From: Arthrobacter sp. ISL-85
Lineage (GTDB): Bacteria > Actinomycetota > Actinomycetes > Actinomycetales > Micrococcaceae
DNA length: 64,000 nucleotides
Assembly (NCBI RefSeq): GCF_018613675.1
Contig: NZ_JAGGPQ010000017.1
Span: 164,890-228,889, forward strand
Direction: 5' to 3'
The notes beneath the pieces are model-generated. The model did not search any database, was not told the DNA's origin, and saw only the letters and a list, made by a program, of their open reading frames with translations. Shown here one piece after another: positions 27,025 through 37,384 of this stretch; positions within the stretch are counted from its first letter, which is position 1; each line of letters begins with the position of its first letter. The translations under genes were made by a program, and so were the position numbers.

Positions 27025-28149
27025 GTGAAGTTCAGAGTCGATCGGGACGTCCTGGCAGAAGCCGTCACCTGGACAGCCCGGTCGTTGTCTCCGCGGCCGC
27101 CAGTGCCCGTCCTCTCCGGCCTGCTCTTGAAGGCTGAAGCCGGAACCGTCAGCCTTTCCAGCTTTGACTACGAGACCTCGGCACGGCTTGAAATCACGGC
27201 AGACATCAGGGATGAGGGCACCATCCTGGTATCAGGCAGGCTGCTGGCCGACATCTGCCGCAGCTTGCCTTCCGCGCCTGTGGATGTGGAAACCGACGGA
27301 AACAAGGTCACCCTCACCTGCCGCCGAAGCAGCTTCCATCTGGCCACTATGCCCGAAGCCGAATACCCACCCCTGCCGTCCCTGCCGGCTATCAGCGGAA
27401 CCGTCCCGGGCGATGCGTTCGCCCAGGCAGTCTCCCAAGTCATCATCGCCGCAAGCAAAGACGACACCCTCCCCATCCTCACCGGCGTGCGGATGGAAAT
27501 TGAAGACGACCTCATCACGCTTCTGGCCACCGATCGTTACCGGCTTGCCATGCGCGAAGTCCCCTGGAAGCCGGTCACACCGGGCATTTCCACCAGCGCC
27601 CTGGTCAAGGCAAAAACCCTCAACGAGGTAGCCAAAACGCTCGGAAACAGTGGGGACATCAACCTCGCCCTGTCCGACGACGACAGCCGGCTTATCGGGT
27701 TCGAAAGCGGCGGACGCACCACCACGTCACTGTTGGTGGACGGCGATTATCCCAAGATCCGGTCGCTGTTCCCCGAGTCCACCCCCATCCATGCCACCGT
27801 CCAGACCCAGGAACTGGTGGAAGCTGTCCGCCGTGTGTCACTCGTGGCGGAGCGCAACACCCCGGTCAGGCTTGCTTTCACCGCCGGCCTGCTGAACCTG
27901 GACGCCGGCACCGGAGAGGACGCCCAGGCATCGGAGGAGCTGGAAGCCCAGCTGTCCGGGGACGACATCACCGTCGCCTTCAACCCGCATTACCTGATCG
28001 AGGGACTCAGCGTCATCGAGACCAAGTTCGTCCGGTTCTCATTCACCACGGCACCCAAGCCCGCCATGATCACCGCCCAGGCAGACGCCGACGGCGAAGA
28101 CCAGGATGACTACCGCTACCTGGTCATGCCGGTCCGCCTTCCCAACTAG
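27025..28149 (+). CDS. dnaN: DNA polymerase III beta subunit (sliding clamp)
   Basis: A 374-residue ring-forming clamp, the normal length, starting at GTG with MKFRVDRDVLAEAVTWTARS. Three clamp domains of about 120 residues can be followed, and the C-terminal YRYLVMPVRLPN is the family ending. It tethers polymerase III to DNA and recruits many repair proteins. The frame is open 39 codons upstream, but that part has no clamp similarity and lies in the origin region. An acidic insertion (GEDAQASEELEAQ) sits near residue 295. Confidence 0.96.
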   Translation: MKFRVDRDVLAEAVTWTARSLSPRPPVPVLSGLLLKAEAGTVSLSSFDYETSARLEITADIRDEGTILVSGRLLADICRSLPSAPVDVETDGNKVTLTCRRSSFHLATMPEAEYPPLPSLPAISGTVPGDAFAQAVSQVIIAASKDDTLPILTGVRMEIEDDLITLLATDRYRLAMREVPWKPVTPGISTSALVKAKTLNEVAKTLGNSGDINLALSDDDSRLIGFESGGRTTTSLLVDGDYPKIRSLFPESTPIHATVQTQELVEAVRRVSLVAERNTPVRLAFTAGLLNLDAGTGEDAQASEELEAQLSGDDITVAFNPHYLIEGLSVIETKFVRFSFTTAPKPAMITAQADADGEDQDDYRYLVMPVRLPN

Positions 28150-28251
28150 TCCCCACCGCCACCTCGCCTGGCAAGCTCGGCCAGGGAACCCTGGCGGCGT
28201 GGGCCCAGCAGTTGGCCCCCCACTCCCACTAGCGCAGAAAAGAGTTCCACC

Positions 28252-29136
28252 ATGCACATTGGACTGATCGGCCTCGGCAAAATGGGATTCAACATGCGCG
28301 AGCGGCTGCGCAAAGGAGGCCTGGAAGTCACCGGCTACGACCGCAACCCGGATGTCACTGATGCGGACAGCATCGATGACCTGATTGCTGCCGTGCCGGC
28401 ACCGAGGACCATCTGGGTCATGGTTCCCTCAGGACCTATCACGGATGCCGTCATCACCGAGCTCAGCGAAAAGCTGGAGCCCGGCGACCTTGTCATCGAC
28501 GGCGGAAACTCCCGGTTCACCGAAGACCAAAAGCATGGCGAACTCCTTGCCGGCAAGGGCATCCACTTCGCTGACTGCGGGGTTTCGGGCGGAGTTTGGG
28601 GCCTGCAGAACGGCTACGGACTGATGGCCGGCGGTGACGCCGCAGACATCGAACGTGCCCTGCCCGTCTTCGATGCGTTGCGTCCGGAAGGTGAAAGGGC
28701 GGACAGTTTTGTCCACGTCGGCGGTATCGGGGCCGGGCACTACGCCAAGATGGTCCACAACGGGATCGAATACGGGCTGATGCAGGCGTACGCCGAGGGC
28801 TACGAGTTGCTCGCCGCCAAGGACATCGTCACCGACCTCCCCGGTACATTCCGGGCGTGGCAAAAGGGCACCGTGGTCCGTTCCTGGCTCCTGGACCTTA
28901 TGGTCAAAGCCCTCGACGAAGATCCGGGCCTGGCCTCGATCGACGATTACGTGGAGGATTCCGGCGAAGGCCGCTGGACCGTGGAAGAGGCCATCGCCAA
29001 CGCAGTCCCCGCCCCGGCCATCACCGCCGCGCTGTTTGCCCGGTTTGCATCCCGGGAAGACACTTCGCCGGCCATGAAAATGGTTTCCGCGCTGCGCCAC
29101 CAGTTCGGCGGCCACGCAACCCGTCCCGCCAAGTAG
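28252..29136 (+). CDS. gnd: 6-phosphogluconate dehydrogenase (decarboxylating), short form
   Basis: A 294-residue enzyme of the short, often NAD-preferring class. The N-terminal Rossmann motif GLIGLGKMGFNM is followed by the DGGNSRFTED substrate loop and the FADCGVSGGVWGLQNGY signature. The catalytic lysine lies in HYAKMVHNGIEYG. It converts 6-phosphogluconate to ribulose 5-phosphate in the pentose phosphate pathway. Its place between dnaN and recF is a standard actinobacterial origin arrangement. Confidence 0.93.
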   Translation: MHIGLIGLGKMGFNMRERLRKGGLEVTGYDRNPDVTDADSIDDLIAAVPAPRTIWVMVPSGPITDAVITELSEKLEPGDLVIDGGNSRFTEDQKHGELLAGKGIHFADCGVSGGVWGLQNGYGLMAGGDAADIERALPVFDALRPEGERADSFVHVGGIGAGHYAKMVHNGIEYGLMQAYAEGYELLAAKDIVTDLPGTFRAWQKGTVVRSWLLDLMVKALDEDPGLASIDDYVEDSGEGRWTVEEAIANAVPAPAITAALFARFASREDTSPAMKMVSALRHQFGGHATRPAK

Positions 29137-29181
29137 CACCCACCGGGAACCAGCAGAGTTCCCAGAATTGCCGAAAACCGC

Positions 29182-30384
29182 GTGTATCTGGAACACCTTT
29201 CACTGACCGACTTCCGCAGTTATGCCCAGGTTGACCTCAGCCTGGGACCCGGGGTCACCGTCCTGGTGGGATACAACGGCATCGGCAAGACCAACCTAAT
29301 GGAGGCCATCGGTTACCTGGCCACCCTCAGCTCGCACCGGGTCAGTTCCGATGCGCCCTTGCTGAGGTTCGGCACAGAACGCGCACTGGTGCGCGCGCGG
29401 CTGGTCCGTGGCACGCAAACCACGGTCCTTGAGTTGGAGATTAACGCCGGCCGTGCCAACCGGGGCCGCATCAACCGCAGTAACCCGGTGCGTGCGCGCG
29501 ACATACTTGGCATCTGCCAGACCGTCCTGTTTGCCCCGGAGGACTTGGCACTGGTCAAGGGCGATCCGTCCAACCGCCGGCGCTTCCTTGACGAGCTGCT
29601 GGCAAGCTTGATCCCGCACCATGCCGCCACCCGCAGCGACTATGACCGGGTCCTTAAACAGCGCAACGCCCTGCTTAAGTCTGCGCGGGCCGGAAAGTTC
29701 ACTGCAGCACATGAATCCACCCTTGATGTGTGGGATCAGCACATGGCCCGGGCCGGGGCAGCATTGCTGCACGCGCGGCTGGAACTCGTGGAGCGCCTCC
29801 GGCCGCACCTTGCCCGGGCTTACGCCGAACTTACGGATGCGTCCAAGCCGGCCGACGCCACATACCGTTCAACGCTCCAGAACCAGATGGATGACGACGG
29901 CGTTCCGGCAGGTAGTACGCAGCGCGCCACCCCGGGAGGCTCTCCAGACGGCCAGGAGGACCTCCGCCTTCTCTCTGTCGAGCAGCTTACGGAACGGTAC
30001 GTCCAGGCGTTCGCGGAATCCCGCAAGAAGGAACTGGAACGGGGCATATCCCTGGTTGGTCCGCACCGCGACGAACTGGAATTGATGCTCGGGCAGGCGC
30101 CTGCGAAGGGGTATGCCTCCCATGGGGAAACCTGGTCCATGTGCCTGTCCCTGCGGCTGGCCTCGTACTATGTGATGCTGGACGATGCCCGGACCGGCGG
30201 TTCGGCTCCCATCCTCATCCTTGACGACGTCTTTGCCGAACTGGATGTCCAGCGGCGGCGTAAACTGGCGGCAATAGTCTCCGGCGCGGAACAGGTTCTG
30301 GTGACCGCCGCCGTCGACGCCGATATTCCGGAAGAACTGTCCGGGCGGCGGGTGAAGGTTATCCCTGGAGGTATCGATGAGTAG
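29182..30384 (+). CDS. recF: DNA replication and repair protein RecF
   Basis: A 400-residue SMC-like ATPase. Walker A GYNGIGKTNLMEAI is near residues 33-46, and the C-terminal ABC signature and Walker B are seen in SLRLASYYV and PILILDDVFAELD. It loads RecA at gaps during fork repair. GTG start. It ends inside the start of dciA (8-base overlap), so the two are coupled. Confidence 0.94.
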   Translation: MYLEHLSLTDFRSYAQVDLSLGPGVTVLVGYNGIGKTNLMEAIGYLATLSSHRVSSDAPLLRFGTERALVRARLVRGTQTTVLELEINAGRANRGRINRSNPVRARDILGICQTVLFAPEDLALVKGDPSNRRRFLDELLASLIPHHAATRSDYDRVLKQRNALLKSARAGKFTAAHESTLDVWDQHMARAGAALLHARLELVERLRPHLARAYAELTDASKPADATYRSTLQNQMDDDGVPAGSTQRATPGGSPDGQEDLRLLSVEQLTERYVQAFAESRKKELERGISLVGPHRDELELMLGQAPAKGYASHGETWSMCLSLRLASYYVMLDDARTGGSAPILILDDVFAELDVQRRRKLAAIVSGAEQVLVTAAVDADIPEELSGRRVKVIPGGIDE

Positions 30385-30931
30385 TGACCAGGGCGGCGGG
30401 TTACAGCCCGGCCGCGAGCCTGACGACATCGATGCCCCGCAGGCGGCGTTGAACAGGATGCGCGATGCCGCGGCCGCCCGGGGCGAAGTCCGCCGGAAAG
30501 TGGCAAGGCCGGGCTCGCAGAAGGCCAAGGGCAGTATCCGGGACACCCGCGGCTTCAGCCAGTTCCACGCCACGGGTCGGGATCCTTTGGGTTTAGGGAA
30601 GGTAGTAGGCCGGCTGGTGGCGGAGCGGGGGTGGACCTCACCTGTGGCGGTCGGCTCGGTCATGGCGGAGTGGGCCACGCTGGTGGGTCCGGAAATCTCT
30701 GCCCACTGCACGCCTGAAAGCTTCGCCGGCACCACCCTCCACGTGCGGTGTGATTCCACCGCCTGGGCCACCCAACTTCGGCTTTTGAGCAACAGCCTGC
30801 TCGACAAATTCCGCCGCGAACTGGGCGACGGGGTGGTAACCAGCATCCAGGTATTGGGACCCTCGGCACCAAGTTGGCGCAAGGGTGGACGCAGTGTCAA
30901 CGGCCGCGGTCCCCGGGACACGTACGGATAG
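30377..30931 (+). CDS. dciA: DciA (DUF721) helicase-loading-type protein
   Basis: A 184-residue protein. The N-terminal half is a basic disordered region and the C-terminal DUF721 domain spans residues ~75-165 (GKVVGRLVAERGW, VGPEISAHCTPESF, WATQLRLLSNSLLDKF). In other bacteria DciA interacts with and loads the replicative helicase DnaB. Located between recF and gyrB, the usual site in Actinobacteria. Confidence 0.9.
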   Translation: MSSDQGGGLQPGREPDDIDAPQAALNRMRDAAAARGEVRRKVARPGSQKAKGSIRDTRGFSQFHATGRDPLGLGKVVGRLVAERGWTSPVAVGSVMAEWATLVGPEISAHCTPESFAGTTLHVRCDSTAWATQLRLLSNSLLDKFRRELGDGVVTSIQVLGPSAPSWRKGGRSVNGRGPRDTYG

Positions 30932-31310
30932 TCGGGACGGCAACTCTTGAAACTGTGCGCAACGGCGTGTAGGGCGCTTTAAGGGCCGCAGCCCGTACAG
31001 GCACCCGGAGGGTGCACCGTTGGGCCGCCCTAGGCGGGGCCAAGAGCCTCGCACAGCCATATTCACCCGCGCTGGAGGCCCTGGAATGCAGGGATATGTG
31101 GTGGTTCACGGTAGAATTGGTGCAGATAACTGGGCGCGGATGAAACGTTGACTTCAGTCTGTTCTTCGCGCGCTCTCCGCGTGCGGAGCGCGGACCACCC
31201 CACCGTCAGCAGGTCACCGGCGCCATGAGTTTGTGCCTGTTGGCGGGTGGCTTATCCCTGGGAAAAGCCACCGGCCGGCCATCATCGAGAACAGAGGAGT
31301 CGCAGCGCCT
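30932..31310. other. dciA-gyrB intergenic region
   Basis: About 380 bases with no gene seen. It contains a small hairpin GCACCC/GGGTGC (31001-31015) and a GC-rich one, CGCGCTC/GAGCGCG (31169-31175 with 31186-31192). The gyrB promoter must lie here; a TAGAAT-like -10 at 31112-31117 is a candidate. Supercoiling-sensitive gyrase promoters are usual, but the elements cannot be assigned with confidence. Confidence 0.4.
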
Positions 31311-33398
31311 GTGGCTAACGACAATACAGATATTCTGGCAGCAGATACAGCAGTCGAGGATGGCCGCACCCCTGATACCCCGGCTGCGGCAACCACCCCA
31401 CGGGAATACGGTGCCAGCGACATCACTGTGCTTGAGGGCCTTGAGGCTGTCCGCAAGCGTCCGGGCATGTACATCGGCTCCACCGGACCCCGCGGCCTCC
31501 ACCACCTGGTTTACGAGGTGGTGGACAACTCGGTGGATGAGGCGCTGGCCGGATACTGCAGCCATATAGAGATCGTCCTGCAGGCCGATGGCGGCGTCAA
31601 AGTGGTCGATGATGGCCGCGGTATTCCGGTGGACATGCACCCCACCGAACACAAGCCCACCGTCGAAGTGGTCATGACCATCCTGCACGCCGGCGGCAAG
31701 TTCGGCGGTGGCGGATATGCCGTCTCCGGTGGCCTGCACGGCGTGGGCATTTCGGTGGTCAACGCCCTGTCCAGCCGGGTGGACACCGAAGTGCGCCGCC
31801 AGGGGCACGTATGGCGGATGTCCTTTGCTGATGGCGGCAAGCCGCAGGGCAGCCTGGTCAAGGGCGAAGAGACAGATGCCACCGGCACCACGCAGACCTT
31901 CTACCCGGATCCGGCGATCTTCGAAAGCACCGAGTTCGATTTCGAAACCCTGCGGGCCCGCTTCCAGCAGATGGCGTTCCTGAACAAGGGCCTGCGCATC
32001 ACCTTGACGGATGAGCGGGCGCCAGCCGTTGACGACGCCGACGGCGACCTGGACCTTGACGACCTCAGCACCGAGGGTGAGGTCAACGCAGAACACCGCA
32101 CCGTGGTGTACCAGTACAACGAAGGCCTGCTGGACTACGTCAGGCACCTGAACTCCGGCAAGAAGGTGGAGGTGGTCCACGAGGACGTCATCGCCTTTGA
32201 AACCGAAGACACGGAACGCCGCATCGCCCTGGAAATGGCAATGCAGTGGACCAACGCCTACTCGGAGAGCGTGCACACCTACGCCAACACCATCAACACC
32301 CATGAGGGCGGAACGCACGAAGAAGGCTTCCGCGCCGCGATGACGTCCCTGATCAACCGGTACGCGCGCGAAAAGGGCATCATCAAGGAAAAGGACGACA
32401 ACCTCACCGGCGATGACATCCGCGAGGGTCTTACCGCTGTCATTTCGGTCAAGCTGGCCGAGCCCCAGTTCGAGGGCCAGACCAAGACCAAGCTGGGCAA
32501 CTCCGAGGTGAAGGGCTTCGTCCAGCGCGTGGTAACTGATGGCCTGGGCGACTGGCTGGAGCGCAACCCCGGCCCGGCCCGCGACGTTATCCGCAAGGCC
32601 ATCTCCGCCGCGCAAGCCAGGATGGCGGCCAGGAAGGCCCGGGACAATGCGCGGCGCAAGAGCCCGCTGGAATCCTTTGGCATGCCCGGCAAGCTTTCGG
32701 ACTGCTCCTCCAAGGACCCCGAAAAGTGCGAGGTCTACATCGTGGAGGGCGATTCGGCCGGTGGCTCCGCCAAGCGCGGCCGCAACCCCGAGACCCAAGC
32801 CATCCTGCCCCTCCGCGGCAAGATCCTCAACGTGGAGCGCGCCCGGCTGGACAAGGCCCTGGGCAACGCAGAAGTCCAGTCCATGATCACCGCTTTCGGC
32901 ACCGGCATTGGCGAGGACTTCGACCTGGCCAAGCTGCGGTACCACAAGATCGTGCTCATGGCAGATGCCGACGTGGACGGCCAGCACATCACCACGCTGC
33001 TGATGACCCTGCTGTTCCGGTACATGCGGCCCCTGATCGAGAACGGCTACGTGTACCTTGCCCAGCCGCCGCTGTACCGGATCAAGTGGTCCAACGCGCC
33101 GCACGACTACGTGTACAGCGACCGCGAACGCGACGCCAAGCTGGTGTCGGGGCAGGCCGCCGGACGCCGCATTCCCAAGGACAACGGCATCCAGCGCTAC
33201 AAGGGCCTTGGCGAGATGGACTACACCGAGTTGTGGGACACCACCATGGACCCCGATCACCGAACGCTGCTGCAGGTGACCATGGACGACGCCCTGGCCG
33301 CCGACCAGATCTTCTCTGTCCTCATGGGCGAAGACGTGGAATCCCGCCGCAACTTCATCCAGCAGAACGCCAAGGACGTCAGGTTCCTGGACATCTAA
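31311..33398 (+). CDS. gyrB: DNA gyrase subunit B
   Basis: A 695-residue ATPase subunit of gyrase. The GHKL motifs are present: [25 protein letters not shown] and the [18 protein letters not shown] lid region. The TOPRIM domain follows with [15 protein letters not shown] and the metal-binding DADVDG. The end [19 protein letters not shown] is typical. GTG start at 31311 with AGGAG 11 bases upstream, a rather long spacing. An upstream frame exists but is not GyrB-like. Confidence 0.96.
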   Translation: MANDNTDILAADTAVEDGRTPDTPAAATTPREYGASDITVLEGLEAVRKRPGMYIGSTGPRGLHHLVYEVVDNSVDEALAGYCSHIEIVLQADGGVKVVDDGRGIPVDMHPTEHKPTVEVVMTILHAGGKFGGGGYAVSGGLHGVGISVVNALSSRVDTEVRRQGHVWRMSFADGGKPQGSLVKGEETDATGTTQTFYPDPAIFESTEFDFETLRARFQQMAFLNKGLRITLTDERAPAVDDADGDLDLDDLSTEGEVNAEHRTVVYQYNEGLLDYVRHLNSGKKVEVVHEDVIAFETEDTERRIALEMAMQWTNAYSESVHTYANTINTHEGGTHEEGFRAAMTSLINRYAREKGIIKEKDDNLTGDDIREGLTAVISVKLAEPQFEGQTKTKLGNSEVKGFVQRVVTDGLGDWLERNPGPARDVIRKAISAAQARMAARKARDNARRKSPLESFGMPGKLSDCSSKDPEKCEVYIVEGDSAGGSAKRGRNPETQAILPLRGKILNVERARLDKALGNAEVQSMITAFGTGIGEDFDLAKLRYHKIVLMADADVDGQHITTLLMTLLFRYMRPLIENGYVYLAQPPLYRIKWSNAPHDYVYSDRERDAKLVSGQAAGRRIPKDNGIQRYKGLGEMDYTELWDTTMDPDHRTLLQVTMDDALAADQIFSVLMGEDVESRRNFIQQNAKDVRFLDI

Positions 33399-33452
33399 GG
33401 ACCCGCTCCAAAGTATTCGGAACCAGACATATACCTGAAACGGAAAATAACT

Positions 33453-36131
33453 ATGAGCGACGAAACCCCTGTGAATCCCGCCCCTGAGGACGGAACTCCG
33501 GACACCGTTCTTGAAGGCGACGTGCTGATCGACCGCGTGGAACAAGTGGACCTGCAGACCGAAATGCAGCGCTCCTACCTGGATTACGCCATGGCTGTCA
33601 TCGTGGGCCGGGCTCTCCCGGACGTCCGCGACGGCCTCAAGCCCGTGCACCGGCGCGTGCTGTACGCTATGTTCGACGGCGGCTACCGTCCCGACCGGTC
33701 CTTCAACAAGTGTGCCCGCGTGGTGGGCGAAGTCATGGGCCAGTACCACCCGCACGGCGACACCGCCATTTACGACGCCCTGGTGCGCCTGATCCAGGAC
33801 TGGACCATGCGCTACCCGCTGGCCCTGGGCCAGGGCAACTTCGGTTCGCCAGGCAACGACGGCGCGGCCGCACCGCGCTACACCGAGACCAAGATGGCCC
33901 CCTTGGCCATGGAAATGGTCCGGGACATCGACGAGGAAACCGTCGATTTCCAGGACAACTACGACGGCAAGAACCAGGAACCCACCATCCTGCCGGCCAG
34001 GTTCCCCAACCTGCTGGTGAACGGTTCCTCAGGCATCGCCGTGGGCATGGCCACCAACATTCCGCCGCACAACCTTCGGGAGGTGGCCGACGGCGTCCAG
34101 TGGTACCTGGCCAACCCGGGTGCCAGCCGCGAGGAACTCCTCGAGGAACTGCTGGTGCGGGTCAAGGGCCCGGATTTCCCCACCGGAGCCACGATCCTTG
34201 GCCACAAGGGCATCGAAGACGCCTACCGTACCGGCCGCGGATCGGTCACCATGCGCGCCGTGGTTGCCGTAGAGGAACTGCAGGGCCGTACCTGCCTGGT
34301 GGTCACCGAACTTCCGTACCAGGCCAACCCGGACAACCTGGCGATCAAGATTGCGGAACTGGTCAAGGACGGCAAAATCCAGGGCATCGCCGACCTCCGC
34401 GATGAAACGTCCGGGCGCACCGGCCAGCGCCTGGTGATCGTGCTCAAGCGCGACGCAGTGCCCAAGGTGGTGCTGAACAACCTCTACAAGCACACGGAAC
34501 TGCAGAGTAACTTTTCCGCCAACATGCTGGCCATCGTTGACGGCGTGCCGCGCACCCTGAGCCTCGACGCATTCATCCGCCACTGGGTGACGCACCAGAT
34601 GGACGTCATCGCCCGCCGCACCCGGTACCGCCTCCGCAAGGCCGAGGAAGAAGCCCACATCCTGCGGGCCCTCCTGAAGGCACTGGACATGCTGGACGAG
34701 GTCATTGCCCTCATCCGGGCTTCCAGCACCACCGAGGCCGCGCGGGACGGGCTGATGGAGCTGCTGGACATTGATGAGCTGCAGGCCAGGGCCATCCTGG
34801 ACATGCAGCTGCGGCGCCTGGCCGCCCTGGAACGCCAGCGGATCCAGGAAAAGCACGCAGAACTCGAAGCCATGATCACCGAATACAAGGAGATCCTGGC
34901 TTCGGAGGAGCGCCAGCGCGGCATCATCAGTGCTGAGCTGGGCGAGATCGTGGACAAGCACGGCGATGACCGGCGCACCAGGATCCTCATGGGCTACGAC
35001 GGCGACATGTCCATGGAGGACCTGATCCCCGAAGAAGAGATGGTGGTGACCATTACCCGCGGCGGCTACGTCAAGCGCACCCGCAGCGACAACTACCGCT
35101 CACAGCAGCGCGGCGGCAAGGGCATCAAGGGTGCCCAGCTTCGCGGTGACGACGTAGTGGAGCACTTCTTCGTGACCACCACCCACCACTGGCTGCTGTT
35201 CTTCACCAACCTGGGACGCGTCTACCGTGCCAAGGCATACGAGCTGATGGAAGCGGGCCGGGACGCCAAGGGCCAGCACGTGGCCAACCTGATGGCATTC
35301 CAGCCTGATGAACACATCGCCCAGGTCCTGGATCTCAAGGACTACCAGCAGGCGCCCTACCTGGTGCTCGCCACCAAGAGGGGCCTGGTGAAGAAGACCA
35401 GGCTGGAGGATTACGACACCAACCGCTCGGCAGGCGTGATTGCCATCAACCTGCGCGACGGCGACGAGCTGGTCTCAGCCCAGCTTGTCTCGGAAACCGA
35501 CGACCTCTTCCTGGTCTCCCGGAAGGGACAGTCGATCCGCTTCACTGCTACCGATGACGCACTGCGCCCCATGGGACGTGCCACATCCGGGGTAACCGGC
35601 ATGAAGTTCCGTGAGGACGATGAACTGCTGGCCGCAGACGTGGTCACTGACGGTTCGTTCGTGTTCATCGTGACCGAAGGAGGCTATGCCAAACGCAGCG
35701 CGGTGGAGGAATACCGGTTGCAGGGCCGTGGTGGCCTGGGCATCAAGGTGGGCAAGTACCAGGAAGAACGCGGCCACCTGGTGGGCGCACTCATCGTCCA
35801 TGAAGAAGATGAAGTCCTGGTGGTCATGGAGGGCGGCAAGGTTGTCCGCTCCTCCGTTGCCGGTGTTCCTGCCAAGGGCCGCGACACCATGGGCGTCATC
35901 TTCGCCAAACCGGACAAGAATGACCGGATCATCGAGGTGGCGCGCAACAGCGAACGCGGACTTGAGGACGAGGAATCCACCGGGGATGACGTAACGTTGG
36001 CTGAAGATGGTGGGACCGCTGGGGAACCCGCCGCGCCAGCAATGGCAGAAGAATCACCGGCCGTAGAGTCAGAGGACGCCTCGGGCGACGCTGAGCCGAA
36101 CGAAGACAACACGGAGGTAACGAGTGAGTAA
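33453..36131 (+). CDS. gyrA: DNA gyrase subunit A
   Basis: An 892-residue breakage-reunion subunit. The catalytic tyrosine lies in [10 protein letters not shown] (residue ~136) and the quinolone-resistance region [15 protein letters not shown] shows Ser-83-equivalent threonine rather than serine/alanine by eye (GDTAIYD). The C-terminal beta-pinwheel has GyrA-box sequence [10 protein letters not shown]. An acidic, Ala-rich tail of ~60 residues ends the protein. It starts 54 bases after gyrB and overlaps the next gene by 8 bases. Confidence 0.96.
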   Translation: MSDETPVNPAPEDGTPDTVLEGDVLIDRVEQVDLQTEMQRSYLDYAMAVIVGRALPDVRDGLKPVHRRVLYAMFDGGYRPDRSFNKCARVVGEVMGQYHPHGDTAIYDALVRLIQDWTMRYPLALGQGNFGSPGNDGAAAPRYTETKMAPLAMEMVRDIDEETVDFQDNYDGKNQEPTILPARFPNLLVNGSSGIAVGMATNIPPHNLREVADGVQWYLANPGASREELLEELLVRVKGPDFPTGATILGHKGIEDAYRTGRGSVTMRAVVAVEELQGRTCLVVTELPYQANPDNLAIKIAELVKDGKIQGIADLRDETSGRTGQRLVIVLKRDAVPKVVLNNLYKHTELQSNFSANMLAIVDGVPRTLSLDAFIRHWVTHQMDVIARRTRYRLRKAEEEAHILRALLKALDMLDEVIALIRASSTTEAARDGLMELLDIDELQARAILDMQLRRLAALERQRIQEKHAELEAMITEYKEILASEERQRGIISAELGEIVDKHGDDRRTRILMGYDGDMSMEDLIPEEEMVVTITRGGYVKRTRSDNYRSQQRGGKGIKGAQLRGDDVVEHFFVTTTHHWLLFFTNLGRVYRAKAYELMEAGRDAKGQHVANLMAFQPDEHIAQVLDLKDYQQAPYLVLATKRGLVKKTRLEDYDTNRSAGVIAINLRDGDELVSAQLVSETDDLFLVSRKGQSIRFTATDDALRPMGRATSGVTGMKFREDDELLAADVVTDGSFVFIVTEGGYAKRSAVEEYRLQGRGGLGIKVGKYQEERGHLVGALIVHEEDEVLVVMEGGKVVRSSVAGVPAKGRDTMGVIFAKPDKNDRIIEVARNSERGLEDEESTGDDVTLAEDGGTAGEPAAPAMAEESPAVESEDASGDAEPNEDNTEVTSE

Positions 36132-36795
36132 TTCCGACTCATTTCCCAAGCCGAACAGTACTGTTCCCGACGGGAACCGGCCTTCAGCGGCGCCCCGCGT
36201 GAACGCCCCCGTTCGTCCGCAGCAGCGCCCCTCGGCCCCTGCCGGCGCTCCGGGCCAGCGGCCTGCTGTCCCGGGCCAGCGCCCGCAGCAGGGCGACGGC
36301 CCGGTACAGCCTGGCCAGCGCCCTTTCCAGGGGCAGGCGCCCCAGCGTCCGGCACCGGCAGGTCAGCGCCCTGTACAGGGTGGCTCCAGCCAGGGCACTC
36401 CCGGCCTGGTCAAGCCGGCACCGAAGGCAAAAGTCCGCCGGGCCCGGCTGCTGATCAGCAAGGTCGATCCGTGGTCCGTCCTGAAGATGGCATTCCTGCT
36501 GTCCGTGGCACTGGGAATCGTCACCGTGGTGGCCGCCATTGTTCTGTGGACGGTCCTGGACCTCACCGGAATCTTTGACCAGGTGGACAGTCTGCTCGGC
36601 ACGCTTGCCGGCTCTGAAAGCGGTGGCTTCGAACTGAAGAAGGTCGCCTCGTTGGGCCAGGTGGCCTCGTTTGCCACCATTATTGCCGTGGTCAACGTCG
36701 TCCTCCTGACGGCACTGTCTATGCTTTCCGCTGTCCTTTACAACATCTCTGCCACCCTGGTTGGCGGCATTGGCGTGACCCTCACCGACGATTAG
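36124..36795 (+). CDS. DUF3566 transmembrane protein
   Basis: A 223-residue protein. The first ~105 residues are Pro/Gln/Gly-rich with repeated PGQRP and QRP units and look disordered and cytoplasmic. The remainder is the DUF3566 domain with two membrane helices (around 120-140 and 190-212) and the entry motif [19 protein letters not shown]. The gene nearly always follows gyrA in Actinobacteria. A link to cell growth or division is suspected in the literature for relatives, but no activity is known. The GTG start overlaps gyrA by 8 bases. Confidence 0.88.
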   Translation: MSNSDSFPKPNSTVPDGNRPSAAPRVNAPVRPQQRPSAPAGAPGQRPAVPGQRPQQGDGPVQPGQRPFQGQAPQRPAPAGQRPVQGGSSQGTPGLVKPAPKAKVRRARLLISKVDPWSVLKMAFLLSVALGIVTVVAAIVLWTVLDLTGIFDQVDSLLGTLAGSESGGFELKKVASLGQVASFATIIAVVNVVLLTALSMLSAVLYNISATLVGGIGVTLTDD

Positions 36796-36830
36796 GAGGC
36801 CATTTTTCACCGGCTCCCCGCTGGTGGAAA

Positions 36831-36851
36831 GGCCCGATTTGAGATCGGGCC
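36831..36851. other. Hairpin between the DUF3566 gene and tRNA-Ile
   Basis: GGCCCGAT/ATCGGGCC with a 5-base loop. No U-run follows on the plus strand. It is almost the same stem as the parB terminator. It may be a weak terminator or a processing signal before the tRNA. Confidence 0.4.
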
Positions 36852-36893
36852 GGGGTGTGCTGTAAAGTCATGTCTCGGCCCGGTGAGGGTTTG

Positions 36894-36967
36894 GGGCGTA
36901 TAGCTCAGGCGGTTAGAGCGCTTCGCTGATAACGAAGAGGTCCCAGGTTCAAGTCCTGGTACGCCCA
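36894..36967 (+). tRNA. tRNA-Ile (anticodon GAT)
   Basis: A 74-base cloverleaf: acceptor GGGCGTA/TACGCCC, D arm AGCTCAGGCGGTTAGAGC, anticodon loop CTGATAA in a CTTCG/CGAAG stem, and T arm CCAGGTTCAAGTCCTGG. CCA is not encoded. Confidence 0.97.
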
Positions 36968-37038
36968 CGGAACCTGTGCAGGTTTCAAACGGAGGTTTGG
37001 TCCGGAGTAATCCGGTACCGGGCCGGAATGGGGAGCAT

Positions 37039-37155
37039 GTGAAGAAGTTGCTTGTATTGGCAGCCGCAATCGCAGGCTTCCTGGTCTACCGGAAAGCACA
37101 GGAATCCGAAGCCCGGAAGACAGTCTGGAGCAAGTCGACCGATACGGTTGACTAA
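37039..37155 (+). CDS. DLW-39880 family small membrane protein (38 aa)
   Basis: A 38-residue ORF, MKKLLVLAAAIAGFLVYRKA followed by QESEARKTVWSKSTDTVD, with GTG start and a GGGGAG site just upstream. One short membrane helix is followed by a charged tail. I recognise the pattern of the conserved DLW-39880 small proteins found between the gyrA-linked tRNAs in Micrococcales. The function is unknown. Confidence 0.78.
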   Translation: MKKLLVLAAAIAGFLVYRKAQESEARKTVWSKSTDTVD

Positions 37156-37226
37156 TCCGGACACCTGAACCGGAGCCCGTCATGGGCCCCAGGGTTACAG
37201 GGTATGATGGACGGGTTGCTTCTTAT

Positions 37227-37302
37227 GGGGGCATGGCGCAATTGGTAGCGCACCTGCTTTGCAAGCAGGGGGTTCGGGGTTCGAGTCCCCGTGCCTCCAC
37301 CA
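37227..37302 (+). tRNA. tRNA-Ala (anticodon TGC)
   Basis: Acceptor GGGGGCA/TGCCTCC (one G-U pair), D arm GCGCAATTGGTAGCGC, anticodon loop TTTGCAA in CCTGC/GCAGG, T arm CGGGGTTCGAGTCCCCG. The terminal CCA (37300-37302) is encoded. Confidence 0.97.
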
Positions 37303-37307
37303 TAAGG

Positions 37308-37344
37308 AAGTCCCGGTCAGCGGAAACGCCGACCGGGACTTTTT
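37308..37344 (+). terminator. Intrinsic terminator after tRNA-Ala
   Basis: AAGTCCCGGTC pairs with GACCGGGACTT around a 12-base loop and runs into TTTTT. Confidence 0.9.
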
Positions 37345-37384
37345 GGTTTCCATCTGCGCAAGGAACCAGCACTAGGGGGCTGAA

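Noticed and set aside
31206..33755. Very long open frame antisense to gyrB (849 codons)
   Set aside because: High-GC codon bias of gyrB keeps the opposite frame open. The translated sequence is low in structure, rich in His/Val/Gly shadows and has no family similarity.
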